Made by a program: the position numbers and the translations under genes. The notes beneath the pieces are model-generated. The model was not told the DNA's origin. It saw nothing but the letters and a program-made list of their open reading frames with translations, and made no database searches. From Rhodanobacter sp. FW104-R8 (GTDB taxonomy: Bacteria > Pseudomonadota > Gammaproteobacteria > Xanthomonadales > Rhodanobacteraceae): 64,000 bases of DNA. How positions within the stretch are numbered: position 1 is the first letter of the stretch; each line of letters starts with the position of its first letter. The stretch spans positions 1 through 64,000 of the forward strand of contig NZ_LVJR01000009.1 of assembly GCF_001617365.1 (NCBI RefSeq), given 5' to 3'. Positions 27,675 to 36,848 of the stretch are shown here, one piece after another.

Positions 27675-30329
27675 ATGATCAAGCAATCCATCCAGGGCGC
27701 CCTGCCGAGGGCGGCCGACAGGGGTGCGTCGGCACCCTTGCATGTGGCGGTGGCGCAGGAGGCGTTCCGCGACAACGAGGCGCTGCTGGCCGGGCTGGAC
27801 AGCACGCCGGCCGGTCTCGACGAGGGGCAGATCGCCGAGCGGCTGGCCCGCGACGGCATCAACGAGGTCTCGCACGAGAAGCCGCCGCACTGGTCGCGGC
27901 AGCTGCTGCGCGCGTTCAAGAACCCGTTCATCATCGTGTTGCTGGTGCTGGCCGGGGTGCAGCTGTTCACCGACTCCAGCGATCTCACCGGGCCGGCCAT
28001 CATCGCGGTGATGGTGGGCATCAGCGTGCTGCTGAGCTTCACCCAGGAGTACCGCTCCTCGAAGGCGGCGGAGAAGCTGAAGGCGATGGTGCGCAACACC
28101 GCCACGGTGACGCGGCGCGCCTCCGACGGCCACAGCGAGCGCATCGAGGTGCCGGTGGGCGAGCTGGTCGCCGGCGACATCGTGCACCTGGCCGCGGGCG
28201 ACATGGTGCCCGCCGACCTGCGCCTGCTGCACGCGAAGGACCTGTTCATCAGCCAGGCGATCCTCACCGGCGAGTCGCTGCCGGTGGAGAAGGCCGCGCC
28301 GGGAGCGCACGGCGCGGCCGAGGCGGACCACACCAATCCGCTGGACCTGCCGACGATCTGCTACATGGGCACCAACGTGGTCAGCGGCACCGCCACCGCG
28401 GTGGCGGTGGCGACCGGCCCGCGCAGCTATCTCGGCTCGCTGGCGCACAGCATCGTGGGCCAGCGCGTGCAGACCAGCTTCGACCGCGGCGTGAACAGCG
28501 TCAGCTGGCTGCTGATCCGCTTCATGGCGGTGATGGTGCCGGTGGTGTTCCTGATCAACGGCTTCGACAAGCACGACTGGCTGCAGGCGTTCATGTTCGC
28601 GCTGTCGGTGGCGGTCGGCCTCACCCCGGAGATGCTGCCGCTGATCGTCACCGCGAACCTGGCCAAGGGCGCGCTGGCGATGTCCCGGCGCAAGGTGGTG
28701 GTGAAGCGGCTCAACGCGATCCAGAACTTCGGCGCGATGGACGTGCTGTGCACCGACAAGACCGGCACGCTCACGCTGGACAAGATCGTGCTCGAGCGGC
28801 ATCTCGACCTGCACGGCGAGGAGTCCGACGAGGCGCTGGAGTACGGCTACCTCAACAGCCGCTTCCAGACCGGCCTGAAGAACCTGATGGACAAGGCGGT
28901 GCTGGCGCATCGCGACCTGGAGCCGACCGCGGCGCACTACCGCATCGTCGACGAGATCCCGTTCGACTTCCAGCGCCGGCGCATGTCCGTCGTGCTCGGC
29001 AACGGCGACGGTCACGACCTGATCGTGTGCAAGGGTGCGGTGGAGGAGATGCTGTCGACCTGCGCCTGGGCGAAGACCGGCGACGAGATCGTGCCGATGA
29101 CCGACGCGCAGCGCGACGAGATCAAGGAGATGACGCGCGGGCTCAACGAAGACGGCCTGCGCGTGCTGGTGGTGGCGGTGAAGCAGCAGCCGCCGGCCGG
29201 GCGTCCGTACGGCGTCGCCGACGAGAGCGGGCTGACCGCGGTGGGTTGCCTGGCCTTCCTCGATCCGCCGAAGGATTCGGCAGCCACCGCGATCGCCGCG
29301 CTGCATCATCATGGCGTGCAGGTGAAGGTCATCACCGGCGACAACGAGGCGGTGACGCGCAAGATCTGCCGCGAGGTGGGGCTGGACGTGGAGCATTCGG
29401 CGCAGGGCCGGCACATCGAGCCGCTGGACGATGCGGCGCTCGACGAGCTGGTCAAGCGCACCACGGTATTCGCCAAGATGTCGCCGCTGCAGAAGGCGCG
29501 CGTGGTGAAGTCGCTGCAGCGCCAGGGCCACACGGTGGGCTTCCTCGGCGACGGCATCAACGACGCGCCGGCGCTGCGCGAGGCGGATGTGGGCATCTCG
29601 GTGGATACCGCCACCGACATCGCGAAGGAATCGGCCGACATCATCCTGCTCGAAAAGAACCTGATGGTGCTGGAGGAGGGCGTGATCGAGGGCCGCATCA
29701 CGTTCGGCAACATCATCAAGTACATCAAGATGACCGCCAGCTCGAACTTCGGCAACATGTTCTCGGTGCTGGTGGCGAGCGCGTTCCTGCCGTTCCTGCC
29801 GATGCTGCCGCTGCAGATCCTGGTGCTGAACCTGCTGTACGACATCTCGCAGCTGTCGATCCCGTTCGACCGCATGGACGACGAGTACCTACGCAAGCCG
29901 CGCAAGTGGGACGCCAGCGACATCGGCCGCTTCATGGTGTGGATCGGCCCGGTCAGCTCGATCTTCGACATCACCACGTTCCTGCTGCTGTGGTACGTGT
30001 TCGGCGCGAATTCGACGGCGCACCAGCCGTTCTTCCAGTCCGGCTGGTTCATCGAGAGCCTGCTGACGCAGACGCTGATCGTGCACATGATCCGCACGCG
30101 CCGGATCCCGTTCCTGCAGAGCATCGCCTCGGCGCCGGTGCTGGCGCTGACCACCGCGGTCATCCTGGTCGGCCTGTTCATACCGTTCACTGGAATCGGC
30201 GCCAAGATCGGCATGGTGCCACTGCCGACGGTGTTCTTCGGCTGGGTCGCGCTGACCGTGCTGACCTACTGCGTGCTGACCCAGCTGATGAAGCTGATCT
30301 ACATCCGTCGTTACGGACGCTGGCTGTAG
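27675..30329 (+). CDS. mgtA: Magnesium-importing P-type ATPase (MgtA/MgtB, P3B)
   Basis: 884 residues. P3B ATPases import Mg2+ into the cytoplasm and are made under Mg2+ limitation. Domain order: N-terminal cytoplasmic part, two helices, actuator domain with TGES (in ILTGESLPVEK), helices with VGLTPEMLPLIV (ion-site motif of the family), phosphorylated Asp361 in DKTGTLTLD, nucleotide domain with KGAVEEM, hinge GDGINDAPALREADVG, then six C-terminal helices. The sequence resembles Salmonella MgtB closely throughout. Start ATG at 27675 has GGAAG upstream. The promoter and structured leader at 27015-27275 probably control it. Confidence 0.95.
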   Translation: MIKQSIQGALPRAADRGASAPLHVAVAQEAFRDNEALLAGLDSTPAGLDEGQIAERLARDGINEVSHEKPPHWSRQLLRAFKNPFIIVLLVLAGVQLFTDSSDLTGPAIIAVMVGISVLLSFTQEYRSSKAAEKLKAMVRNTATVTRRASDGHSERIEVPVGELVAGDIVHLAAGDMVPADLRLLHAKDLFISQAILTGESLPVEKAAPGAHGAAEADHTNPLDLPTICYMGTNVVSGTATAVAVATGPRSYLGSLAHSIVGQRVQTSFDRGVNSVSWLLIRFMAVMVPVVFLINGFDKHDWLQAFMFALSVAVGLTPEMLPLIVTANLAKGALAMSRRKVVVKRLNAIQNFGAMDVLCTDKTGTLTLDKIVLERHLDLHGEESDEALEYGYLNSRFQTGLKNLMDKAVLAHRDLEPTAAHYRIVDEIPFDFQRRRMSVVLGNGDGHDLIVCKGAVEEMLSTCAWAKTGDEIVPMTDAQRDEIKEMTRGLNEDGLRVLVVAVKQQPPAGRPYGVADESGLTAVGCLAFLDPPKDSAATAIAALHHHGVQVKVITGDNEAVTRKICREVGLDVEHSAQGRHIEPLDDAALDELVKRTTVFAKMSPLQKARVVKSLQRQGHTVGFLGDGINDAPALREADVGISVDTATDIAKESADIILLEKNLMVLEEGVIEGRITFGNIIKYIKMTASSNFGNMFSVLVASAFLPFLPMLPLQILVLNLLYDISQLSIPFDRMDDEYLRKPRKWDASDIGRFMVWIGPVSSIFDITTFLLLWYVFGANSTAHQPFFQSGWFIESLLTQTLIVHMIRTRRIPFLQSIASAPVLALTTAVILVGLFIPFTGIGAKIGMVPLPTVFFGWVALTVLTYCVLTQLMKLIYIRRYGRWL

Positions 30330-30393
30330 CGGCGGCACATGCCGGTGCCTTGCACCTGCGGGAGCGTCGTGGGCGGCGCTTCCGCGGGTCGCC

Positions 30394-31395
30394 TCAGTCG
30401 GCCTCGCGGCTGTCTTCGGCGGTGATGCGGTCGCCCCGCACGGCGTAGCGCCGCGCCACCACCGCGCACACCATCAGCTGCAGCTGGTGGAAGATCATCA
30501 GCGGCAGCACCAGCGCGCCGAGGCCGCCGAGCTGGCCGGCGAACAGGATCTTGGCCATCGGGATGCCGCTGGCCATGCTCTTCTTGGAGCCGCAGAACAC
30601 GATGGCGATCTCGTCCCCGCGCGGGAAGCCGAGCCGGCGCGCGGTCCAGGCCAGCGTCGGCATCACCAGGGCCAGCAGCAGCGCGCACATCGCCAGGGTG
30701 GCGAGCAGGGCGGAGAGCGGCGTGTCGCGCCACAGGCCGCCGACCACCGCGGCGCTGAACGCGGTGTACACCACCAGCAGGATCGTGCCCTGGTCGGTAT
30801 AGCCGAGCAGCGGCCGGTGGCGGTCGACGAAGCCGCCGATCCAGCGCCGGGCCGCGTGGCCCAGCACGAACGGCAGCAGCAGCTGCAGCACGATGTCCAG
30901 CGCGCCCCGCCAGGAGGCGCCGCCGCCGTGGCCGGCCAGCAGCAGGCCGACCAGCAGCGGGGTCAGCACGATGCCGAGCAGGTTCGACATCGACGCGCTG
31001 ACCACCGCGGCGGAGACGTTGCCGCCGGCGATCGAGGTGAACGCGATCGACGACTGCACCGTGGACGGCAACGTGCACACGAACAGCACGCCGAGGTACA
31101 GCCCGGGCGTCAGCAGCGCGTGGCCGACCGGCTGCAGCGCCAGCCCCAGCAGCGGGAACAGCACGAAGGTGCTGGCGAGCACGGTCAGGTGCAGCCGCCA
31201 GTGGGTGAGGCCCTGCATGATCGCCGCGCGCGGCAGCTTGGCGCCGTGCAGGAAGAACAGCAGCGCGATCGCGCCGTCGGTGATCGCGTCGAACGCCCGC
31301 GCCGCCCCGCCCCGGCACGGCAGCAGCGAGGCCAGCGCCACGGTGGCGAGCAGGGCGAGCGTGAAGTTGTCGGGACCGGCGCGGCGCGACGACAT
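30394..31395 (-). CDS. Bile acid:sodium symporter-like membrane transporter (SBF-like)
   Basis: 333 residues, about nine or ten hydrophobic helices, of the SBF-like/DUF4137 branch. Recognisable segments are LLFFLHGAKLPRAAI, CTLPSTVQSSIAFTSIAGGN (the unwound ion-binding crossover) and CGSKKSMASGIPMAKILF. Family members are Na+-coupled transporters of organic anions; the substrate here is not predictable. It starts 9 bp after the dedA stop on the same strand, suggesting one transcript. Confidence 0.85.
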   Translation of the reverse strand: MSSRRAGPDNFTLALLATVALASLLPCRGGAARAFDAITDGAIALLFFLHGAKLPRAAIMQGLTHWRLHLTVLASTFVLFPLLGLALQPVGHALLTPGLYLGVLFVCTLPSTVQSSIAFTSIAGGNVSAAVVSASMSNLLGIVLTPLLVGLLLAGHGGGASWRGALDIVLQLLLPFVLGHAARRWIGGFVDRHRPLLGYTDQGTILLVVYTAFSAAVVGGLWRDTPLSALLATLAMCALLLALVMPTLAWTARRLGFPRGDEIAIVFCGSKKSMASGIPMAKILFAGQLGGLGALVLPLMIFHQLQLMVCAVVARRYAVRGDRITAEDSREAD

Positions 31396-31404
31396 GCCGG
31401 CGGC

Positions 31405-32025
31405 TCAGTCCAGCCCACAGCGCGTGCGGCGCCGGCGCCGCCACCACAGCATCAGCGCGGTGAACACGAGGATGCCCAGCAGCACCCACAGGCTGCTCTG
31501 GCCGCGGTGTATCCACTTCGCCAGCCACTCGTGGTTGTCGGCGCCGAAATAGCCCAGGTAGACCCAGATCGGCACGCTGATCAGCGCGGCCAGCGTGTCG
31601 ATCAGCAGGAAGCGCAGGAACGACACCCGGTGGGTGGTGCCGGCGGTGAGGTAGACGGTGGTGCGCATGCCGGGCAGGAAGCGCGCGAAGAACAGCATGC
31701 GGTTGCCGTACTGGTCGAACTTCTCCTGCACCTTGACGTAGCGCTCCGGCGTCAGCACGCGCGCCACGAAGCGCCATTGCAGGATGCGTGCGCCGTAGTG
31801 GTGGCCGAGCAGGAAGATGGCGCAGTCGCCCAGCAGCACGCCGGACATCGCCAGCGCGAACATCGCGTGCACGTTGGCGTAGCCCAGGCCCGCGATCACG
31901 CCGCCGGCGACCAGGGTGACGTCCTCCGGCAGCGGCAGGCCGGCGCCGCAGATCATCAGCGCGATGAACACCGCGACATAGCCGTTTTCGGCGAAGATCG
32001 TCACCAGTTGCTGCAGCAGGTCCAT
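31405..32025 (-). CDS. DedA-family inner membrane protein
   Basis: 206 residues with the DedA/SNARE-associated domain. The hallmarks are ENGYVAVFIALMICGAGLPLPEDVTL with its Glu/Asp, the conserved FARFLPGMRTTVYLTAG arginine motif and several membrane helices. DedA proteins are implicated in membrane lipid (undecaprenyl phosphate or phosphatidylethanolamine) translocation and in membrane homeostasis. It precedes the SBF-like transporter and follows dnaG by 130 bp on the same strand; that gap shows no feature. Confidence 0.9.
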   Translation of the reverse strand: MDLLQQLVTIFAENGYVAVFIALMICGAGLPLPEDVTLVAGGVIAGLGYANVHAMFALAMSGVLLGDCAIFLLGHHYGARILQWRFVARVLTPERYVKVQEKFDQYGNRMLFFARFLPGMRTTVYLTAGTTHRVSFLRFLLIDTLAALISVPIWVYLGYFGADNHEWLAKWIHRGQSSLWVLLGILVFTALMLWWRRRRRTRCGLD

Positions 32026-32155
32026 CAGTGTCCTTGCGCTTCAGACGGGGGCCGCCGGGCCGCAGCCGGGCATGTTCCCACAGTCGGGCGCCGGCCGATG
32101 GCCGATGGGGCGGCATGACGCAGGGCGCACGCGGGCAGACGGCGGCTCGTCATGC

Positions 32156-33943
32156 TCAGGCCGAGGCCACCGGCGGCCGTGCGCGGGCGGCCAGCAGTTC
32201 GCGCAATTCGGCTTTCTCGGCGGAGTCCAGCCGGCCTTCGCGGCTCTTCGCGGTCAAGGCGTCGCGGCGCTGGGTGCAGGCCTGGTCCTCCATCCGCGCC
32301 AGCGCGTCGAAGAATTCGGTGCGCTGGCTTTCCGGTTCGCCCACCGACATCGCCGCCATCAGTTTCTGCAGCGAGGGGTATTCCGGCCGCTCGGCGAAGT
32401 GCTCCACCAGCATCGCGGAATTGATGCCGGGGCGGGCGCGGGCCAGGTCGAGCAGTTCGGCCAGCAGCTCCACGCCTGGCTTGTCCAGGCGCAGGAAGCG
32501 GTAAGGCCTTTCCACTTGGTCGGCCATGCCTGGCTGCGCCAGCAGCAGCGAGATCGCGCTGCGCACCAGGCTGCGCTGCACCGCCACCGGCCGCTGCACA
32601 GCGCGGTGCACGGCCGGATCGGCCTGCAGCAAGGCGCGCGCGCCGCTGCGCTTCTCCAGCTCCTGCCCCATCAGGTCGCGGAACGCGCCATCGGGCAGTT
32701 TCGCGATCAGCGGGCGGGCGCGCTCGGCCAGCCGGGCGCGGCCATCGAGGCTGGCCATGTCGACATCGTGCGACAGCTCGTTGAAGAAGTAGTCCGACAG
32801 CGGCATCGCTTCCCGGATGCGCTTTTCGAAACCCTCCTTGCCTTCCTTGCGCACCAGCGTGTCCGGGTCCTCGCCGTCGGGCAGGAACAGGAAGTACGCC
32901 TGGCGGCCGTCGCGCAGGCGCGGCAGCGCGGATTCCAGCGCCTTCCACGCCGCGGCGCGGCCGGCGCGGTCGCCGTCGAAACAGAACACCACGTCCGGCG
33001 CGGCGCGGAACAGCACCTCGGTGTGCTCGGGCGTGGTCGCCGTGCCCAGCGTGGCCACCGCGATCGGCAGCCCGGCCTGGTGCAGCGCGATCACGTCCAT
33101 GTAGCCCTCGACCACCACGATCCGCTGCAGGTTCGCGTTCGCCTGCTTCACCTGCCACAGCGCGAACAGCTCGCGGCCCTTGTGGAACAGCGGGGTCTCC
33201 GGCGAGTTGAGATACTTGGGGCCTTCACTCTTGCGCGCGTCCTGCGCGCGAGGATCAAGAACCGGCGATCCCTCGCTGGACTTTTGGATAACCCTCCCGC
33301 CGAACGCGATCACCCGCCCGCGGCGGTCGAGGATGGGGAACATCAGCCGCTCGCGGAAGCGGTCGTACTTGCTGCCGCGTTCGCTGGAGGCGACCATGCC
33401 GGCCTCGTTCAGCAGCTCCATCCGCCGCGGGCTGTTGCCCAGCGCCTTGATCACCCCGTCGTAGCCGGCCGGCGCCCAGCCGAGGCGGAAGCGCTTGATC
33501 GTTTCCGCGTCCAGCCCGCGCTTGCCGCAGTACGCCTGGGCGTCGGCGCTGCGCGGCAGCTCGCCTTCGTACCAGCTGGCGGCGGCGTCGAGCAGGGCAT
33601 ACAGGTCGGTCTTGTCCTCGCGCGGGCGCTCGTCGCGGCCGCCCTCGCGCGGCACGGTGAGGCCCACCGTCTGCGCCAGCTCCTCCACCGCGTCCGGAAA
33701 CTCCAGCCGCTCGTAGTCCATCAGGAACTTCACCGCGCTGCCGTGCGCGCCGCAGCCGAAGCAGTGGAAGAACTGCTTGGCCGGGCTGACGTAGAACGAG
33801 GGCGTGCGCTCGTTGTGGAACGGGCAGCAGGCGGTCCACTCGCGTCCGGCCTTCTTCAGCGGCACGCGCCGCTCGATCACGTCGACGATGTCGACGCGGG
33901 CAAGCAGTTCATCGATGAAGCTGTCGGGAATCAGGCCGCGCAT
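32156..33943 (-). CDS. dnaG: DNA primase DnaG with in-frame palindromic insertion
   Basis: 595 residues. DnaG makes RNA primers for replication. CHC2 zinc finger: Cys40, His43, Cys61, Cys64. The polymerase core follows with VVEGYMDVIALHQAG and VFCFDGDRAGRAA TOPRIM motifs, and then a C-terminal helicase-binding region. Between GGRVI and GPKYLNSPETP, where homologues have only a few residues, 21 extra residues (220-240) are encoded by bases 33224-33286, which are a copy of the palindromic element found after coxC. The frame is kept. Part of an rpsU-yqeY-dnaG arrangement, but rpoD does not follow. Confidence 0.96.
   Translation of the reverse strand: MRGLIPDSFIDELLARVDIVDVIERRVPLKKAGREWTACCPFHNERTPSFYVSPAKQFFHCFGCGAHGSAVKFLMDYERLEFPDAVEELAQTVGLTVPREGGRDERPREDKTDLYALLDAAASWYEGELPRSADAQAYCGKRGLDAETIKRFRLGWAPAGYDGVIKALGNSPRRMELLNEAGMVASSERGSKYDRFRERLMFPILDRRGRVIAFGGRVIQKSSEGSPVLDPRAQDARKSEGPKYLNSPETPLFHKGRELFALWQVKQANANLQRIVVVEGYMDVIALHQAGLPIAVATLGTATTPEHTEVLFRAAPDVVFCFDGDRAGRAAAWKALESALPRLRDGRQAYFLFLPDGEDPDTLVRKEGKEGFEKRIREAMPLSDYFFNELSHDVDMASLDGRARLAERARPLIAKLPDGAFRDLMGQELEKRSGARALLQADPAVHRAVQRPVAVQRSLVRSAISLLLAQPGMADQVERPYRFLRLDKPGVELLAELLDLARARPGINSAMLVEHFAERPEYPSLQKLMAAMSVGEPESQRTEFFDALARMEDQACTQRRDALTAKSREGRLDSAEKAELRELLAARARPPVASA
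33224..33290. repeat. Palindromic interspersed element, copy C, inside dnaG
   Basis: Plus-strand GCGCGCGTCCTGCGCGCG, then ATCAAGAACCGGCGATCC and TGGACTTTTGGATA, aligns to copy A at 22991-23055 (shared TCAAGAACCGGC core, same stem position, same GGACT-TT end). It contributes 21 sense codons to dnaG. Confidence 0.8.
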
Positions 33944-34136
33944 AGACCGTCTAGTCTAGTCGGTCGCCGCCAGGGAGGCTCGGGCGGATTGCGCCGACCT
34001 GAGGCGAAATGCCGCGGTGAAGAGCCGCGCACCGTCGGGAGGCGCGCTTTCGCCCCGCCCGCCGCGATGGCCGTCGTGCGGTCAATCCGCCGCTCCGGTC
34101 AGGACGCCGGCCTGAATCGCCGCTGGAACAGCTTGG

Positions 34137-34307
34137 CTAGAACAGACTGATCACGCCGATCAGCGCCAGTACGGCCAGCAGGAACAGGATCGCGAAGCAC
34201 ACGAACAGCACCTTGGCGATGGTGGCAGTGGCGCCGGAGACACTGCCGAAACCGAGCCAGCCGGTGACCAGCGAGATGATGGCGAATATGAGGGCCCACT
34301 TCAGCAT
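34137..34307 (-). CDS. DUF1328 small membrane protein (YtjA-like)
   Basis: 56 residues, two membrane helices ([20 protein letters not shown] and [20 protein letters not shown]). The start [14 protein letters not shown] and the loop [11 protein letters not shown]-like (here [11 protein letters not shown]) fit DUF1328. An AGGAGA site lies 7 nt upstream of the ATG. Function unknown; homologues are often stress-associated. It lies between dnaG and the 34462 gene. Confidence 0.88.
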   Translation of the reverse strand: MLKWALIFAIISLVTGWLGFGSVSGATATIAKVLFVCFAILFLLAVLALIGVISLF

Positions 34308-34461
34308 GTGCTTCTCCTGCGGCGACGATCGCCCGCGCGGCAAGGTGTGCGGCGGGACACGGCGTTTGTAGCGGGGCGGCCGTGAACGCGATGCATCGCG
34401 CCGCTTGCCAGTGGCGGTGTGGGGCGGCAAGCTTCCGAGGGTATTCCGGGAGCGGCAAGCC

Positions 34462-34776
34462 ATGGTGATCAGCGCGGTGATGATGATCAAGCAGCGCGCG
34501 ATCGTGCGCGCATTCGAGCGGGCTGCCGCGACCGCGGCGGCGACCGCCTGCACGGCGGAGCAACTGGGCCTGAAACCGGGCATGGCCTGGTACCAGCTGG
34601 TAAGCCATGCGGTGCTGCGCTGCCCGGGCGAGGGGCGCTATTTCCTCGACGTGGCGAACTGGCAGCGGCTGCGCCGGCGCCGCCATCGCATCGCGCTGGC
34701 CGTGGTCGCCGGCATGCTGGTGCTGCTGGGGCTGCTGTTCGTGGCCGGCACGCTCAGCCGGCCAGGCGCGCCTTGA
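34462..34776 (+). CDS. Hypothetical membrane protein, 104 aa
   Basis: Not recognised. An N-terminal soluble helical part ([20 protein letters not shown]), a middle [25 protein letters not shown] segment (read here as two short pieces) and one C-terminal membrane helix [20 protein letters not shown] after a basic RRRRHR stretch: tail-anchored layout. A GGAG lies 9 nt before the ATG. Its 3' end overlaps the convergent yqeY-like gene by 23 bp. Codon use looks normal. Confidence 0.6.
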   Translation: MVISAVMMIKQRAIVRAFERAAATAAATACTAEQLGLKPGMAWYQLVSHAVLRCPGEGRYFLDVANWQRLRRRRHRIALAVVAGMLVLLGLLFVAGTLSRPGAP

Positions 34777-35200
34777 TCCGGGCCGAAACCACGCCCATGT
34801 CGGCGCGGCCGGCGGCCTTTTCCTTCACCGCGGCCACCACCTTGCCCATGTCGCGCGGCGAGCTGGCGCCGGTGTCGGCGATCGCGGCGCTGATCAGGGC
34901 GTCGATCTCGGCGTCGCCGAGCTTGGCCGGCAGGTAGCCCTCGATCACCGTCATCTCGGCGCGCTCCACGTCGGCCAGGTCCTCGCGGCCGGCCGCGGCG
35001 TACTGGCTGACCGAGTCCTTGCGCTGCTTCAGCATCTTCTCCAGCACGCTGAGCACCTGCATGTCGTCCAGCTCGATCCGCTCGTCCACCTCGCGCTGCT
35101 TGACCGCCGCCAGCATCAGCCGGATCACGCCCAGCCGGTGCTTGTCGCCGCCGCGCATGGCGGTCTTCATGTCTTCGGTGATCTGCTGCTTGAGGGTCAT
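34754..35200 (-). CDS. GatB/YqeY domain protein
   Basis: 148 residues of the YqeY family, related to the tRNA-binding tail domain of GatB. Typical start TLKQQITEDMKTAMRGGDKH and the core VIEGYLPAKLGDAEIDALI. The exact role is unsettled; tRNA binding is inferred for the fold. The gene lies between rpsU and dnaG as in many proteobacteria, on the same strand, about 190 bp after rpsU with a hairpin between. Confidence 0.92.
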   Translation of the reverse strand: MTLKQQITEDMKTAMRGGDKHRLGVIRLMLAAVKQREVDERIELDDMQVLSVLEKMLKQRKDSVSQYAAAGREDLADVERAEMTVIEGYLPAKLGDAEIDALISAAIADTGASSPRDMGKVVAAVKEKAAGRADMGVVSARIKARLAG

Positions 35201-35240
35201 GGCGAAGGCCTCGGGGTCGGGTGGCTGATTCTACGGAAAC

Positions 35241-35276
35241 GACAAAGCCGGCGTTGCCCTGGGGGACAACGCCGGC
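35241..35276 (-). terminator. Hairpin after rpsU, possible attenuator
   Basis: GCCGGCGTTG / CAACGCCGGC, a perfect 10-bp stem, read on the minus strand after rpsU and followed by TTTGTCGTTT. The T run is interrupted, so it may be a partial terminator setting the high rpsU to low yqeY-dnaG ratio. Confidence 0.6.
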
Positions 35277-35390
35277 CCATGTCGAATCCGGAGTGCTTGC
35301 GGCGGCTGCGAGAACCCGCGCCGACCGTGTTTCCTGCATGCGCAGCGTGAAGACGCTGGCGGGCCCGCCGACGGGCGGCGAGCGGGAAAC

Positions 35391-35606
35391 TCAGTACAGG
35401 CGGACCTTGCGCGAAACGTCGCGCGACAGGCGGCGCAGGTGGCGCTTCACCGCGGCGGCGCGCTTGCGCTTGCGTTCCTGGGTCGGCTTTTCGTAGAACT
35501 CGCGCTTGCGCGTTTCAGCCAGGACGCCGGCCTTTTCGCAGGTACGCTTGAAACGACGCAGTGCGATCTCGAACGGCTCGTTCTCGCGAACTTTTACGTT
35601 GGGCAT
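35391..35606 (-). CDS. rpsU: 30S ribosomal protein S21
   Basis: 71 residues, the normal length. S21 is a basic small-subunit protein needed for translation initiation. Full-length match: [20 protein letters not shown] start, single Cys in RTCEKAGVL, and the basic tail [13 protein letters not shown]. It heads the rpsU-yqeY-dnaG direction and is divergent from tsaD, as in E. coli. Confidence 0.97.
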   Translation of the reverse strand: MPNVKVRENEPFEIALRRFKRTCEKAGVLAETRKREFYEKPTQERKRKRAAAVKRHLRRLSRDVSRKVRLY

Positions 35607-35666
35607 GGAAACTCCGAGTGGTAATCTGCCCGCTGGTACGGGACTGTCAAATAGGGCGAGCCGCGA

Positions 35667-35696
35667 ATTATACCGTGGATACCACAGAATTTTCAA
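35667..35696 (-). promoter_or_regulatory. Predicted rpsU promoter
   Basis: On the minus strand TTGAAA (35696-35691), 18-nt spacer, perfect TATAAT (35672-35667). The -35 box lies inside the first codons of tsaD. The predicted 5' UTR is about 55 nt. Confidence 0.7.
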
Positions 35697-36736
35697 AGCC
35701 GGCGAACAAGCCCGTGCTGGGCATCGAAACCTCCTGCGACGAGACCGGCGTGGCCCTGCTGCGCTGGGAGCCGGATGCGCCGGGCCGCGGCCTGTTGGCG
35801 CACACCCTGTACAGCCAGATCAAGCTGCACGCCGACTACGGCGGCGTGGTGCCGGAACTGGCCAGCCGCGACCACGTGCGCAAGCTGCTGCCGCTGATCC
35901 GCGAGGCGCTGGCCGAGGCCGGGCTGACCGTGCACGACCTCGGCGGGGTGGCCTACACCGCCGGGCCCGGCCTGGTCGGCGCCCTGCTGGTCGGGGCTTC
36001 CGCCGGACGTGCGCTGGCCTGGGCGCTGGGCGTGCCGGCGATCGGGGTGCACCACATGGAGGGCCACCTGCTGGCGCCGCTGCTGGAAGAGGATCCGCCG
36101 GAGCCGCCGTTCGTGGCTCTGCTGGTCTCCGGCGGCCATTCGATGCTGGTCGAGGTGCAGGCGATCGGCCGCTACACGATCCTGGGCGACACCCTGGACG
36201 ACGCCGCCGGCGAGGCGTTCGACAAGACCGCCAAGCTGATGGGCCTGCCGTACCCCGGCGGCCCGGCGCTGGCGAAGCTGGCCGGGCAGGGCACCGCCGG
36301 CGCGTTCCGCTTCTCGCGCCCGATGACCGACCGGCCGGGGCTGGATTTCAGCTTCTCCGGCCTGAAGACCCAGGTGCTGCTGGCGTGGCAGCAATCCGAC
36401 CAGGGCGAGCAGACCCGCGCCGACATCGCCCGCGCGTTCGAGGAGGCGATCGTCGACACGCTGGTCATCAAGTGCCGCCGCGCGCTCGAGGCCACGGGCA
36501 CGCAGCGGCTGGTGATCGCCGGCGGCGTGGGCGCGAACCGCCACCTGCGCAGCGAGCTGGCCAGGGCCGGCGAGAAGGACGGTTTCCGGGTGTATTTCCC
36601 GCGGCTGGACTTCTGCACCGACAACGGCGCGATGATCGCGCTGGCCGGCGCGATCCGCCTGGCCGGCGGCCAGCATCAGGACGCAACCGTGCAGGTGCGT
36701 CCGCGCTGGGATTTGCAGAGCCTGCCGGCTGCCTGA
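35675..36736 (+). CDS. tsaD: tRNA N6-threonylcarbamoyladenosine transferase TsaD
   Basis: 353 residues from a GTG start. TsaD, with TsaB and TsaE, transfers threonylcarbamoyl to A37 of ANN-decoding tRNAs. ASKHA ATPase motifs: [17 protein letters not shown], the metal-binding HHMEGH (in [12 protein letters not shown]), [10 protein letters not shown] and [12 protein letters not shown]. The 13 residues before the conserved GIETSCDET are extra relative to E. coli; a longer reading from 35561 would overlap rpsU and is unlikely. Confidence 0.95.
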   Translation: MDTTEFSKPANKPVLGIETSCDETGVALLRWEPDAPGRGLLAHTLYSQIKLHADYGGVVPELASRDHVRKLLPLIREALAEAGLTVHDLGGVAYTAGPGLVGALLVGASAGRALAWALGVPAIGVHHMEGHLLAPLLEEDPPEPPFVALLVSGGHSMLVEVQAIGRYTILGDTLDDAAGEAFDKTAKLMGLPYPGGPALAKLAGQGTAGAFRFSRPMTDRPGLDFSFSGLKTQVLLAWQQSDQGEQTRADIARAFEEAIVDTLVIKCRRALEATGTQRLVIAGGVGANRHLRSELARAGEKDGFRVYFPRLDFCTDNGAMIALAGAIRLAGGQHQDATVQVRPRWDLQSLPAA

Positions 36737-36751
36737 GGCTTGCCGGTGCCA

Positions 36752-36844
36752 CTCCCCCCTGCTTGCAGGGGAGGGTTGGGGTTGGGTGCTTTACGGCAAG
36801 AGCCTCACCCCCTCCCAGCCTCCCCCTGCAAGCAGGGGGAGGAG
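36752..36844. repeat. C-rich palindrome pair between tsaD and rluF
   Basis: CTCCCCCCTGCTTGCAGGGGAGG and, 50 bp on, CCTCCCCCTGCAAGCAGGGG plus GAGGAG: two hairpins that are also inverted copies of each other, filling the gap between convergent genes and serving as a possible terminator substitute. Confidence 0.75.
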
Positions 36845-36848
36845 AGAA

